A stretch of DNA of 64,000 nt from Acidobacteriota bacterium (GCA_016716905.1 JADJUS010000004.1:744001-808000), one strand, 5' to 3'. Positions 25,893 through 34,998 are shown, numbered from the stretch's first letter. Translations and numbers: made by a program. Notes: generated by a model from the letters alone, not told the origin.

Positions 25893-27415
25893 TGGCGAGA
25901 ATCACAGTAGGGTTGGCCCTGGTACTGGCTGGCGCCGCGGGCATGTATCTGTTCCTCGACAGGTCGTCTCACCCGCCGGATGCCACCGCTTCACCGCAGG
26001 CACCGCCCGCAGCCACCGCCGAGTCACCCGCCGGCAGCCAGACGCTTGTTCTCACCGCCGAGGCGGTAAACCGCGCCGGCATCAGCGTGTCGCCAGTGAC
26101 CACATCCACCGAAGGCAGTGCCTTGCGCGTGCCAGGTGTGGTGGAGCCCGACGCCTACCGCACTGTCGAAGTCACGCCCATCGTCAGCGGCACGGTCGTC
26201 AGCGTGTCCGCACTGCTGGGCGACGCTGTCGTCTCGGGTGCGCCGGTCGCGCGATTGCGAAGTCCCGAGCTCACTGATGAAGCGCGCCGCTGGCTGACTG
26301 GGCGGGCGGCTCTTGATGCCGTCAGCCGGCGGCAGCAACGCACGCAGCAACTGGCGAAGATCGGCGCGGCCAGCCAGGAAGAAGTGGAAGGCGTGCAGGC
26401 CGAGTTCGTGCAGGCTTCCACTGAAGTGGACACGGCACGCGCCAGGCTCGTGCGCCTTGGGTTGGATGACGCGCGCCTCGCGGCCATCGCGGCCGGAGAG
26501 GCGGCGCCGGAAGTGATCGACGTGCGTGCACCCGCCAGCGGCGTGGTCGTTCGGCGCGCTGCGAATCCGGGTCAGAACGTCGCAGAGGCCGATTCTCTTC
26601 TTACGCTGGCCGACGTGCGCCACGTCTGGGTGATGGCCGATGTGTTTGAGCGCGATCTCGGTCCCGTGCGAATCGGCCAGGCGGTAACCGTCACCAGCGA
26701 GGCGTTCAGTGGCCGCACCTGGACGGGCCGCGTGGCGTACATCGACCCGGAACTGGCGCGAGACACACGGACGGCACGCGTGCGCATCGAGGTGGGCAAC
26801 CCCGACGCCGCGCTACGTTTCGGGATGTTTGCCGTCGCCACCATTTCGGGGTCGGCGACGGTTCCGCGCGCACGAGTGCCCAAGACCGCCGTTCAAACGC
26901 TCGGCGCCGTCTCGGTGGTGTACGTCGAAGTGCCTGGGCAGCCCCACACGTTTGTCGAGCGCCCGGTTGTGCTCGGTGACCCTTCCGGCGATCACGTGGA
27001 GGTTCGATCGGGCGTGTCCCCGGGGGATCGCGTGGTCGGCACCGGCAGCTTCTTCCTTCGCGCCGAACGAGACCGCCTGGGCTGGCCGCAGCCTGTCGTG
27101 CCGGCGCCGGCCCGTGAACTCGACACACCCGAGTCCGCAGTGGCTCGCCGCGTCATCGAGGTCACCTCAACTGGATTGAGTCCGGCGCGGCTGACCGTGC
27201 CCGCGCATCAGCCCGTTGACCTGGTGTTCATTCGCCGCGTCGAGGACACCTGCGGCACTGATGTGCTGATTCCGGCCCTCGGCATTCGACGCGCGTTGCC
27301 GCTGAACCAACGGGTCACCATTCGCATTCCCGCGCGGACCCCGGGCGAGCTCGCCTTCACTTGCGGTATGGACATGTTGCGCGGAGTCATCGTGGTGACG
27401 GACGGCGGTGGTTGA
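25889..27415 (+). CDS. Efflux RND periplasmic adaptor with C-terminal cupredoxin domain
   Basis: 508 residues. A membrane helix, then lipoyl and coiled-coil adaptor parts (VVEPDAYRTVEVTPIVSG, RAPASGVVVRR, VAEADSLLTLADVRHVWVMADVFERD) and beta-barrel (FGMFAVATI), as in CusB/CzcB. From about residue 420 a cupredoxin-like domain is appended: RVEDTCGTDVLIPALGIRRALPLNQ and ELAFTCGMDMLRGVIVV, with Cys and Met ligands. Such domains bind copper in the periplasm and could pass metal to the pump. The adaptor completes the three-part system with the two genes before it. Confidence 0.9.
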   Translation: MMARITVGLALVLAGAAGMYLFLDRSSHPPDATASPQAPPAATAESPAGSQTLVLTAEAVNRAGISVSPVTTSTEGSALRVPGVVEPDAYRTVEVTPIVSGTVVSVSALLGDAVVSGAPVARLRSPELTDEARRWLTGRAALDAVSRRQQRTQQLAKIGAASQEEVEGVQAEFVQASTEVDTARARLVRLGLDDARLAAIAAGEAAPEVIDVRAPASGVVVRRAANPGQNVAEADSLLTLADVRHVWVMADVFERDLGPVRIGQAVTVTSEAFSGRTWTGRVAYIDPELARDTRTARVRIEVGNPDAALRFGMFAVATISGSATVPRARVPKTAVQTLGAVSVVYVEVPGQPHTFVERPVVLGDPSGDHVEVRSGVSPGDRVVGTGSFFLRAERDRLGWPQPVVPAPARELDTPESAVARRVIEVTSTGLSPARLTVPAHQPVDLVFIRRVEDTCGTDVLIPALGIRRALPLNQRVTIRIPARTPGELAFTCGMDMLRGVIVVTDGGG

Positions 27416-27449
27416 CAATCAGCGATTTTGAAGGTTCAATGTTCATGTT

Positions 27450-28604
27450 TTGATTACTCAAAAACGCAAATATCTCCGAATTGTCGCCGGATTCGCGCTC
27501 GCCGCTGGCCTCGCCGGCCCGGCGCGAGCCCAGACCCCACCGCCGGCGCCGCCCCCGCAAGAGCCCCGGACCCTGCTGTCGGGCTACATGGAAGCGCACT
27601 ACAACAAGACCCAGTTTCTTGACGGTGAGCTGGACTTCCATCGATTTGTCCTGCTGGTCACGCATCGCTACAGCGACCGCATCCGTTTCGTCGGTGAACT
27701 CGAGGTCGCGCATGCCTTCGTCGAAGGGTTCGAGGAAGCGGGCGAACTGGAACTCGAACAGGCCTACATCGACTTCCTGCTCTCGCGTTCCTTCAACATT
27801 CGCGCCGGCATGATGCTGGTGCCGGTGGGCATCATCAACGAGCGCCATGAGCCGCCTGTGTTCTACGGCGTCGAGCGTCCGCTGCTCGACACCGCCATCA
27901 TTCCCACCACCTGGTTTGATGTGGGTGTGGGCGCGCACGGTGAACTGGGCCGCGGCTGGCGGTACCGCGCGTTTCTCATGGCTCCGCTCAATGCCGCGCG
28001 ATTTACGGCTGAAGAAGGACTGCGCGACGGACGGCAGAAGGGGAGCCGCGCCAACCTCGGCAAAGTCGCGGCGACCGGCCGTGTCGAATACGTCGGCACG
28101 CGTGGCCTCACTGTAGGCACAAGCTTCTGGACCGGGAAGTCCGGCTTCGAGTTCCGGCCGCGGTTTGATGTGCCGGTCCATGTGCTCGAAGCCGACGCCA
28201 GGTACTCGCGTGGACGCCTTGACCTTCGCGCCCAGGCCGCGCAGGTGTCGGCGAGCAACACGCCAGAACTCAACGACGCGGTTGGTCGCACGATCGGTAT
28301 CGATCCGAACGTGGCCAAGACCATGCGCGGGGCGTATGTGGAGGCTGGGTATCGCGTAGTCTCTGGCGCCAGGTTTGGCGACATCGGCGCGTTCGTGCGC
28401 TACGAAGACGTCGATACGCAGTTCCGCATGGCGTCAGGTTACCTGCCCCTGAAGGAGTTCGACCGAACCGCGTGGGTGCTGGGCGCCACCTACTGGCCCG
28501 ACGCCGACATCGCCGTCAAACTCGACTACACCGTGCTGCGCAATCGAAGCGCGTCGATCGGCGCACCCAATACATTTGCCGTTGGCCTGGGATGGTGGTT
28601 CTGA
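27450..28604 (+). CDS. Outer-membrane porin-like protein
   Basis: 384 residues with a signal peptide and a Pro-rich segment, then a beta-barrel pattern of alternating residues ending in FAVGLGWWF with a C-terminal aromatic residue. The layout resembles phosphate-selective porin O/P (OprO/P-like) proteins, with the LSGYMEAHYN start and AGMMLVPVGIINERHEPP. Start is TTG 27450, the first start codon after an in-frame stop. It lies between the RND adaptor and CuA protein genes, so it may admit or release the metal ion or anion (inference). Confidence 0.72.
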   Translation: MITQKRKYLRIVAGFALAAGLAGPARAQTPPPAPPPQEPRTLLSGYMEAHYNKTQFLDGELDFHRFVLLVTHRYSDRIRFVGELEVAHAFVEGFEEAGELELEQAYIDFLLSRSFNIRAGMMLVPVGIINERHEPPVFYGVERPLLDTAIIPTTWFDVGVGAHGELGRGWRYRAFLMAPLNAARFTAEEGLRDGRQKGSRANLGKVAATGRVEYVGTRGLTVGTSFWTGKSGFEFRPRFDVPVHVLEADARYSRGRLDLRAQAAQVSASNTPELNDAVGRTIGIDPNVAKTMRGAYVEAGYRVVSGARFGDIGAFVRYEDVDTQFRMASGYLPLKEFDRTAWVLGATYWPDADIAVKLDYTVLRNRSASIGAPNTFAVGLGWWF

Positions 28605-28936
28605 TGCGTATCGCCCTGTTTCTCCTGCTCGCCGTTGCCGGGTCGCAGTCACCTGCGAAAGTCATCGATATCAGCGCGGAGCGCTTCGCGTTTACGCCGT
28701 CGGAGATTCGCACCACCGTTGGCACCCGCCTCGAAATGCGCGTGACCAGTGACGACACCACCCATGGGGTCCGCATTGTGGGCACTGACATCAACGTGGA
28801 AGTGCCCAAGCGTGGCAAAGGGAAGGCGACGGTCGTCTTCACGCCGAATGCGCCCGGCAAATACACCTTCGAGTGTTCCCACACGTGCGGTGCGGGCCAC
28901 TCGTTCATGCGCGGCGTGATCGTGGTGACCAAGTGA
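28604..28936 (+). CDS. Secreted single-domain CuA-type cupredoxin
   Basis: 110 residues with a signal peptide to about residue 16. His 54, Cys 91, Cys 95, His 99 and Met 102 form C-x3-C-x3-H-x2-M, the spacing of the CuA site of cytochrome c oxidase subunit II, with a preceding His. The Glu/Gln usually between the cysteines is His 93. Being a free domain, it is a periplasmic electron carrier or copper binder. The start overlaps the porin stop (TGATG), and the next gene starts inside its stop (GTGA). Confidence 0.85.
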   Translation: MRIALFLLLAVAGSQSPAKVIDISAERFAFTPSEIRTTVGTRLEMRVTSDDTTHGVRIVGTDINVEVPKRGKGKATVVFTPNAPGKYTFECSHTCGAGHSFMRGVIVVTK

Positions 28937-30129
28937 GGGGCCTCGTGTTCAGCCGGTTTGGCAGCCTTGTCGCTCTCTGCGCCATCGTCTTCGGCGCGGC
29001 GTGGGTCACAGCAGTCCAGCGCGTCACGCAACCCGGCGATCCCCTGCCCGGAGTCACGGCTGCAGAGTTCGAGCTCTTCCGGATGGGACTCGACGACTTC
29101 CTGGAGGTGGAATCGGCTGAAGAAGGCCTGGGTCCGGCCTTCAACGGGACGAGCTGCGCGGTGTGCCACAACGTGCCGGCGATTGGCGGCATCTCACCGA
29201 TCGCTGAAGTGCGCGCAGCGAAGACCGGGCCGGCGGGTGAGTTCGTGCCGCTCGATCCTTCAGGCGAGACGCTTTTTCATTTGTTCTCGATTCCGAACCA
29301 CGGGTGCCAGGCCGTACTACCGGCCGACGCCACTGTTGTGGCGCGCAGGATGCCAATTCCGCTGTTTGGCGCCGGCCTCGTCGAAGCCATTCCCGACGAC
29401 ACGATTCTCGCGCTCGCCGATCCGTTTGATCGCAATCGTGATGGCGTCAGCGGCCGGGCGGCAGTTGTCCGCGACATCGGCACCAGTCAGACCCGTGTCG
29501 GGCGTTTCGGATGGAAGGCGCAACACGCCACGCTCCTCACGTTCGGCGCCGATGCCTACCGCAACGAAATGGGCATCACGAACGACTTGTTCCCGCAGGA
29601 ACTGTCCGTGGGCGTGAGCGCAGCCCAGATGCGTCTGTGTGATCCCATTCCCGATCCCGAAGACATTCGCGACCCGCGCACGCGCCGCCGCGGCGTAGAC
29701 AACTTCGAGAGCTTCATGAAATTGCTCGCGCCCGTGGCGCGCGAGGCCGGTGACGCCGATGCCGTGCTGGGAGAGACGCTGTTCACGTCCATCGGGTGCG
29801 CCAACTGCCACACGCCGGTGCTGATGACGGGACCGAACGTAAATCCGCTGTTCGATCGCAAGCCCGTGGCCCTGTTTTCAGATCTGCTCTTGCATGATGT
29901 GGGCACCGGCGACGGCATCGTGCAGGGCGCCGCAGAGGCCGGAGAGATTCGAACGCCGTCATTGTGGGGACTGCGGATGCGGCGCCCGTTCCTGCATGAC
30001 GGATCGGCATCGACCATCGAAGACGCCATTCGTCGCCATGCCGGCGAGGCCGCGCTCGCGCGCCGCGGTGCGGAGCAGATGTCCCGGCGCGAGTTCCAGG
30101 CGCTACTCGCGTTCCTGCGGTCGCTGTAG
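28933..30129 (+). CDS. Di-heme oxidoreductase-family cytochrome c
   Basis: 398 residues with an N-terminal membrane helix or signal peptide. Two heme c motifs, CAVCH (near residue 76) and CANCH (near 292), surround the DUF1111/di-heme oxidoreductase core (GLGPAFNGTSC, FGRFGWKAQ-like GRFGWKAQHATL, RTPSLWGLRMRRPFLHDGSA). Family members are periplasmic redox proteins of uncertain substrate. GTG start overlaps the CuA gene stop, placing it as electron partner of CuA (inference). The 3' end overlaps a convergent gene by 27 bases. Confidence 0.85.
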   Translation: MRGLVFSRFGSLVALCAIVFGAAWVTAVQRVTQPGDPLPGVTAAEFELFRMGLDDFLEVESAEEGLGPAFNGTSCAVCHNVPAIGGISPIAEVRAAKTGPAGEFVPLDPSGETLFHLFSIPNHGCQAVLPADATVVARRMPIPLFGAGLVEAIPDDTILALADPFDRNRDGVSGRAAVVRDIGTSQTRVGRFGWKAQHATLLTFGADAYRNEMGITNDLFPQELSVGVSAAQMRLCDPIPDPEDIRDPRTRRRGVDNFESFMKLLAPVAREAGDADAVLGETLFTSIGCANCHTPVLMTGPNVNPLFDRKPVALFSDLLLHDVGTGDGIVQGAAEAGEIRTPSLWGLRMRRPFLHDGSASTIEDAIRRHAGEAALARRGAEQMSRREFQALLAFLRSL

Positions 30130-30723
30130 GCCGGAAGCGACGGCGCCGAACTTCCGCTCACGCACTTCTCCGTCCCGGTACTCCGTTGACGCCGTGTAGA
30201 AGCCCGATGTGGTGAGTGTGACGGTCACGCGGCCTGCGCCGGGGTTCTCCCAGAACCACCCGTGGATGCCAGGCTTCGGGGCGACGAACACCCCCTGGGC
30301 CGTCGGTGCGGTGCCCTTGCCGTAACTCTCCGAATAGCGCGCGGGCGCTCCATCGGGTTCTCCATGGAAATCGAAGGTGACGGCCGTGGATGCGGTCCAC
30401 GTGTAGACCAGGCTCGCGCCTTGTTCCATCCGATACTTGTATTCAACGCCTTCGAACGGCCGCAACTCCACGGTGAACACGTCCTGCGCCAACACGCCCG
30501 ACTGCGGTGTGTTCACACCGAGGACCTGGGTCGGGTTCGCAGTCGCCGCCCCCGCCTCTTCATCGGTGCCGGCCAACGCCGTCAACCCAAGCGCTCGCCC
30601 GGTGCCCAGCGGGTCGATGCCGTATTCAGCCGGCAGCACCGCCACGACCAGAACGACCAGCGCGACGAGCAGCGCCACCGCTGCGGCCGTGAGGATCCGA
30701 CGCGTGGAAGGTGGCGCAGTCAT
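30103..30723 (-). CDS. Membrane-anchored periplasmic protein, function unknown
   Basis: 206 residues: one N-terminal helix (about 10-32), then a periplasmic domain with PFEGVEYKYRMEQGASLVYTWTAST, FDFHGEPDG, and WFWENPGAGRVTVTLTTSGFY. This family of single-helix proteins is often found next to HupE/UreJ genes; the domain has a beta-sandwich look. It overlaps the HupE stop by 4 bases. It is the last gene of the minus-strand run that begins with the molybdenum hydroxylase. Confidence 0.6.
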   Translation of the reverse strand: MTAPPSTRRILTAAAVALLVALVVLVVAVLPAEYGIDPLGTGRALGLTALAGTDEEAGAATANPTQVLGVNTPQSGVLAQDVFTVELRPFEGVEYKYRMEQGASLVYTWTASTAVTFDFHGEPDGAPARYSESYGKGTAPTAQGVFVAPKPGIHGWFWENPGAGRVTVTLTTSGFYTASTEYRDGEVRERKFGAVASGLQRPQERE

Positions 30724-31418
30724 CGACTCACCACGTATCCCGCCAACTGGTGCCCCATCAACATGAAACCCCCGGCCATCAACACTGTGTTGGTCGCGAA
30801 CGCGTGTCGCAGGAAACCGCTGCGCGTGCGCCAGTATGTGAGCGCAATCAGAATTCCCATGAGGGCCAGACCCTGGCCGATCTCCACACCGACGTTGAAC
30901 GCCAGAAGGTTCGGGACCAGGCCATTGGCCGGCAGCGACAGTTCCTGCAGCTTCGTGGCGAGCCCAAACCCGTGGAACAGGCCGAACACGAGCACGGCCA
31001 CGCGCGCATCGGGGCGGTATCCGATCACACGTTCGAAGCCCCCGATGTTCTCGAATCCCTTGTAGACCACCGACAGGCCAATCACCGCGTCAATGAGGTA
31101 CGCGTTGGCCGGCACCTGCGCGAGCACGCCCAGGAGCAGCGTCAGGCTGTGGCCCAGCGTGAACAAACTCACGTATTTAACGACGTCCCCGGTGCGGTAG
31201 AGGAAGAAGATCACGCCCACCAGGAACAGCAAGTGGTCGTAGCCCGTGACCATGTGCTTGGCGCCCAGATACATGAACGGCGCGGGCACGGCGCCGGTGA
31301 CGCTGCGTACAAACGCGGCATCCCGGTTCGACACGCCGTGCGCCCACAGGGGCTCGGGCGCGATCATCGCCACCAGGCCCAGAGCCAGCAGCACTCCGAG
31401 CCAGGCACGCGGGCGCAT
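30720..31418 (-). CDS. HupE/UreJ-family membrane protein
   Basis: 232 residues with a signal-like first helix and about six further helices. Visible motifs are GYDHLLFLVGVIFF, FTLGHSLTL, the FGLFHGFGLA helix with His and FNVGVEIGQ, all of HupE/UreJ-2. These proteins take up nickel or cobalt in some bacteria, but many members, including ones next to copper genes, have no assigned metal. It is close to both neighbours (4-bp gap upstream, 4-bp overlap downstream). Confidence 0.82.
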   Translation of the reverse strand: MRPRAWLGVLLALGLVAMIAPEPLWAHGVSNRDAAFVRSVTGAVPAPFMYLGAKHMVTGYDHLLFLVGVIFFLYRTGDVVKYVSLFTLGHSLTLLLGVLAQVPANAYLIDAVIGLSVVYKGFENIGGFERVIGYRPDARVAVLVFGLFHGFGLATKLQELSLPANGLVPNLLAFNVGVEIGQGLALMGILIALTYWRTRSGFLRHAFATNTVLMAGGFMLMGHQLAGYVVSR

Positions 31419-31422
31419 CGAC

Positions 31423-31743
31423 TTACTTCGTCTTGCCCAGGCGAATCACCTGAGCCAGTTCCTCATCGAGGTCATGGTCCACGGTGACCGAGATGGGTTC
31501 GCCCTTCTGGATCTTCGCATTCGCAAACGTCACCACCACATCGTCTCGCAGGACCTTGGTCTCTTCATCCACGTCGAAGACCATCGGCGTGACTTTCTTC
31601 GTCTTGGCATCGACGACATTCACTTTCACGCTGGCCTTGTCCGCCTCAAGCGCCGTGCCCTTGAACGTGATGTTGTGCGCAACAAGCGTCGCGGCGGCCA
31701 TGACGACGATGACTGAGCAGACGACGGAGGTGATGATTCTCAT
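31423..31743 (-). CDS. Small secreted protein, function unknown
   Basis: 106 residues with a signal peptide (to about residue 23), then a beta-rich domain with EADKASVKVNVVDAKTKK and TVDHDLDEELAQVIRLG. Not recognised. ATG 31743 is taken because it begins a good signal peptide; upstream frame is only the heptamer repeat. It lies between the cytochrome c gene and the HupE gene in one strand run. Confidence 0.6.
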   Translation of the reverse strand: MRIITSVVCSVIVVMAAATLVAHNITFKGTALEADKASVKVNVVDAKTKKVTPMVFDVDEETKVLRDDVVVTFANAKIQKGEPISVTVDHDLDEELAQVIRLGKTK

Positions 31744-31747
31744 AATT

Positions 31748-31789
31748 TGGACTCTGGACCCTGGACTCTGGACTCTGGACCCTGGACTA
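31748..31789. repeat. Six tandem heptamers TGGACTC/TGGACCC
   Basis: Six consecutive 7-base units of TGGACTC or TGGACCC type (last TGGACTA) fill the short gap between the cytochrome c stop and the start of the small secreted gene, hence in its leader on the minus strand. The same word family as the tracts at 5397 and 45315. The unit order is regular here, so this copy is the cleanest. Confidence 0.85.
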
Positions 31790-32212
31790 CTTCTTCTTGG
31801 GCCGTTCAATGACCGCCGCCGCGCCTTCTTTATTCAACGCGGATTTGCCAGGCGCGAAGCCGTTCTCCTGAAGAATATACGCCAGCAAGTTCAGGGCCTC
31901 ATCGTCGTTCACGACCGCCGACCCATCATTGGGCATCGTCGTGACAATCAGCGTGAGGAGTTCGTCGAGCGCACGGCCTTCCCACTTTTTGAGAAACGGC
32001 TCGTCACCCAGGGGCAGGTCTTTGGGCTGCTTGAGGGCTGCCACCGTAAAGGCGTGGCACTCGCTGCAGAGCTTCACGTACGGCGCCTTGGCGGCATCCG
32101 CCTGGGCCTTGGTGTAGATCCCGTCGTTGGTGGTCTTCTGCCCCGCTAGAGCTATCGCAGACCACACGACCACGGCCCCTGTGATGAGGGCGCTCGTCTT
32201 GCCGAACGTCAA
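31787..32212 (-). CDS. Secreted mono-heme cytochrome c
   Basis: 141 residues with a signal peptide, one heme motif CSECH (near residue 49), and a later Met in TTMPNDG as the likely sixth ligand. The C-terminus is Lys-rich (ERPKKK). It starts 5 bases after the stop of the molybdenum hydroxylase large subunit, so it is likely the direct electron acceptor for that enzyme, as in isoquinoline and other aldehyde oxidoreductases that use cytochrome c. Confidence 0.86.
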   Translation of the reverse strand: MTFGKTSALITGAVVVWSAIALAGQKTTNDGIYTKAQADAAKAPYVKLCSECHAFTVAALKQPKDLPLGDEPFLKKWEGRALDELLTLIVTTMPNDGSAVVNDDEALNLLAYILQENGFAPGKSALNKEGAAAVIERPKKK

Positions 32213-32217
32213 GTGCC

Positions 32218-34479
32218 TTACCTCCAGCTGAATCCGTGTTTGGTCAGCGGCAAGGAACGCACGCGCGTGCCCGTGGCACTGAAGATCGCGTTGGTGACCG
32301 CCGGGATGATTGGCGGCAGCGCTGGTTCACCCAGTCCCGTCGGGTTGTTCTCGGAGATCAGCCAGTGCGTTTCGATCACCGGCGGCGCCTGCCGCATCCG
32401 GAGAACCGGATAGGTGTCGAAGTTGCTCTGCACAACCTTGCCGCCATCCACCGTGATCTCCAGCATGAGCTGGCTCAGACCGTCGATGACCGCGCTGTGC
32501 ACCTGACTCTCGGCATTGAGCGGATTGATGATGTGACGGCCAATATCACCAGCCACCCAGACCTTGTTGACCTTGATCCGCTTGTTTGCGTCCACGCTGA
32601 CCTCGGCCACTTCGGCAAAGTGGCCCTGGTGACTGAAGTGGAACGCCACACCCATCGCGGTGCCCTTCGGCAACGTCCGTTTGCCCCAGCCTGACTTCTC
32701 AGCCACCAGTTTGAGCACACCGGCCATGCTCTCTGCGCTGAAGGCGCGACCGCCTCCGCCACCGCCGCCGCCCTGCTGGGCAAGTGCGATGGGGGTACGG
32801 GCCAGCAGGTCGAGCCGGAACTGCACCGGGTCTTTGCCGGCCTCATGTGCCAACTCGTCCAGGAACGACTGCATGACAAACGAAAGTGAACACGCGCCCG
32901 GCGCTCGGTGTGCCCCAGTCGTCACACCCAGCGGCATCATCGACGCATGAGTCGCGAAGTTCGGGACAAACCGCGCGGGGAACTCCGTGGCGCCCAGTGT
33001 GGACGACGGTGCCGGACGCACGGCCGGCCCCTGCTGAGCCGGCGCGCCTGCAGGCGGAGGCGGCGCCTCGTTGCTGAACGAGATGAAGTGGTTGCGCCAG
33101 GCGATGAGTGAGCCCGACGCGTCCAGGCCGCCCTTCAAGTGGTGATAACCCGCGGGCCGGAACACTTCCTGCTTCATTTCGTCTTCGCGCGACCAGCGGA
33201 TCTGCACCGGTACGCCAATGGTCTTGGCGATAACCGCGGTTTCGATCACGTAGTCGTTGTAGAGACGTCGTCCGAAACTGCCGCCCATGCGCGGCAGATG
33301 CACGGTGATGTCGGCCGGCGTAATTGCGAGCGCCGCGGCGATCGTGTTGACCACGCCACCGGGCTGCTGCGTGCCTGCCCACATCTCGAGCTTGCCATTG
33401 GCGAAGACCGCCGTGGCATTTGGCGGCTCCATCGGCGCGTGCGCGAGGAACGGATACGAATACGCGGCCTCTACGGTCTTGGCTGCGCCTGCGAGCGCGG
33501 CGTCAACGTCGCCGTCTGCGCGCGTGGTGCTCTGTGGCGCCATCGGCGCCATGGCCGCAGCCTTCGTGGCGAAGCCGGCGGTGCTGTCAGCGGCCGTCTT
33601 CCCCTCGTCCCACACCACCTTCAGCTGCTTCCGCGCGTTTTCGGCGTACCACCAACTGTCGGCCACGATGGCAACGCCGCTCATCGAACCGCCGCCCACG
33701 CTGTCCGGAATGATGAAGGCGTGACGGATGCCGGGCAGGGCTTTGATGGCATCAAGGTTTGCGCTGATCGCCTTGCCGCCGATCACAGGGCACCGCTGAT
33801 ACACGCCGTGCAACATGCCTGGCAGTTTGACGTCGCTGCCAAACAACGGCTGGCCTGTCACGATCTTGTGGTTGTCCACACCGGGCATCGGCTTGCCGAT
33901 GAACCGGTAGGCCTTGGGATCCTTGAGCACCACCGACGCGAGCGCCGGCGGCGTCATCCGCGCCGCAGCCGCGGCGAACTGGCCGTAGCCCGCAGACCGG
34001 TTCGACGACGCGTGCACAAGACGGCCGGGGGTTGTGGTGATCTCAGTCGCCGGCACACCCCACTGCTCGGCCGCGGCCGCAATCAGCATGTGGCGCGCGG
34101 CGCCGCCCATCTGGCGCATGGGGATCCAGTTGTTCGGCGTGGCCGTGCTGCCGCCCGCTGACTGATTGCCATACTTCGCAGGGTTGAGGTCGCCCTGCAC
34201 GATACGGACGTCCTTCCAGTCCGCATCCAGCTCTTCGGCGATGAGCATCGGCAACATCATCTTCACGCCCTGCCCGATCTCGGGGTTCTTGGCCGTGATG
34301 GTGACGATGCCATTGGCGTCGATCGACACAAACGCGTTGGGATCGAGCGGCGCCGCGTTGCCGCGGCCCTGCGCAAAGATCTCCAGCGGTTCGAAGTACG
34401 TGGCGATCATGAAGCCGCCACCGGCCAGTGCCGTGACGCGCAGGAAATCTCGGCGGTCAAGCGTCATCGTCGGGCTCAT
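32218..34479 (-). CDS. Molybdenum hydroxylase large subunit, IorB-like
   Basis: 753 residues with a twin-arginine start (DRRDFLRVTALAGGG), so exported. The molybdopterin-binding segments are ENGIVTITAKNPEIGQG, PFLAHAPMEPPNAT, GGSFGRR and TGAHRAPG; GLGEPALPPIIPAVTNAI near the end holds the catalytic Glu of xanthine-dehydrogenase-type enzymes. The pattern is isoquinoline 1-oxidoreductase beta or membrane-bound aldehyde dehydrogenase. An eight-Gly run (near residue 575) is an added loop. The start overlaps the small-subunit stop (ATGA). Substrate not known. Confidence 0.88.
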   Translation of the reverse strand: MSPTMTLDRRDFLRVTALAGGGFMIATYFEPLEIFAQGRGNAAPLDPNAFVSIDANGIVTITAKNPEIGQGVKMMLPMLIAEELDADWKDVRIVQGDLNPAKYGNQSAGGSTATPNNWIPMRQMGGAARHMLIAAAAEQWGVPATEITTTPGRLVHASSNRSAGYGQFAAAAARMTPPALASVVLKDPKAYRFIGKPMPGVDNHKIVTGQPLFGSDVKLPGMLHGVYQRCPVIGGKAISANLDAIKALPGIRHAFIIPDSVGGGSMSGVAIVADSWWYAENARKQLKVVWDEGKTAADSTAGFATKAAAMAPMAPQSTTRADGDVDAALAGAAKTVEAAYSYPFLAHAPMEPPNATAVFANGKLEMWAGTQQPGGVVNTIAAALAITPADITVHLPRMGGSFGRRLYNDYVIETAVIAKTIGVPVQIRWSREDEMKQEVFRPAGYHHLKGGLDASGSLIAWRNHFISFSNEAPPPPAGAPAQQGPAVRPAPSSTLGATEFPARFVPNFATHASMMPLGVTTGAHRAPGACSLSFVMQSFLDELAHEAGKDPVQFRLDLLARTPIALAQQGGGGGGGGRAFSAESMAGVLKLVAEKSGWGKRTLPKGTAMGVAFHFSHQGHFAEVAEVSVDANKRIKVNKVWVAGDIGRHIINPLNAESQVHSAVIDGLSQLMLEITVDGGKVVQSNFDTYPVLRMRQAPPVIETHWLISENNPTGLGEPALPPIIPAVTNAIFSATGTRVRSLPLTKHGFSWR

Positions 34480-34970
34480 TTGGCGTCCTTCATGATCGGC
34501 GCCGCTTCCGCGGCGCCTTGGGTGCGAACAGCTTCGTGGATGCCCTGGCGGATGCGAATGTATGTGCCGCACCGGCAGAGATTGGTGTTCATGGCCGCGT
34601 CGATTTCGGCGTCGGTCGGTTTTGGTCGTGTGGCCAGGAGCGCGGCAGCGGCCATGATCTGGCCGGTCTGGCAATAGCCGCATTCCGGGACGTCGAGTTT
34701 CTCCCACGCCTTCTGAAGCGGATGTGAGCCGTCCGGTGAGAGGCCTTCAATAGTGACGACCGCCGCGCCGGCGACATTGGCCAACGGCGTCTGGCAGGAG
34801 CGCACCGCGCGACCGCGCAGGTGCACGGTGCAGGCGCCGCACTGGCCGGTGCCACAGCCATACTTCGCGCCGCTGAGGTTCAGGACATCCCGCAGGACCC
34901 ACAGCAATGGCATGTCGGTGGGGGCATCCACGGTGGTCGATTTCCCGTTAAGGGTGAAGGTGGTCGGCAT
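34476..34970 (-). CDS. 2Fe-2S subunit of molybdenum hydroxylase, IorA-like
   Basis: 164 residues. The plant-type cluster CGTGQCGAC plus SCQTP lies near residues 40-65 and the second cluster CGYCQTGQ/NLCRCGTY at about 100-135. This is the small subunit of a two-subunit enzyme without FAD, passing electrons to a cytochrome. The ATG at 34970 is chosen; the 216-codon extension to 35618 is not coding because it runs through repeats and the Nudix gene. First gene of a six-gene run to 30103. Confidence 0.9.
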   Translation of the reverse strand: MPTTFTLNGKSTTVDAPTDMPLLWVLRDVLNLSGAKYGCGTGQCGACTVHLRGRAVRSCQTPLANVAGAAVVTIEGLSPDGSHPLQKAWEKLDVPECGYCQTGQIMAAAALLATRPKPTDAEIDAAMNTNLCRCGTYIRIRQGIHEAVRTQGAAEAAPIMKDAK

Positions 34971-34998
34971 GAGGCGAATTATATGGGAGGACGCGGTA

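Noticed and set aside
31748..31789. CRISPR array
   Set aside because: Units are only 7 bases with no spacers and no cas genes; the tracts at 5397 and 45315 are alike.
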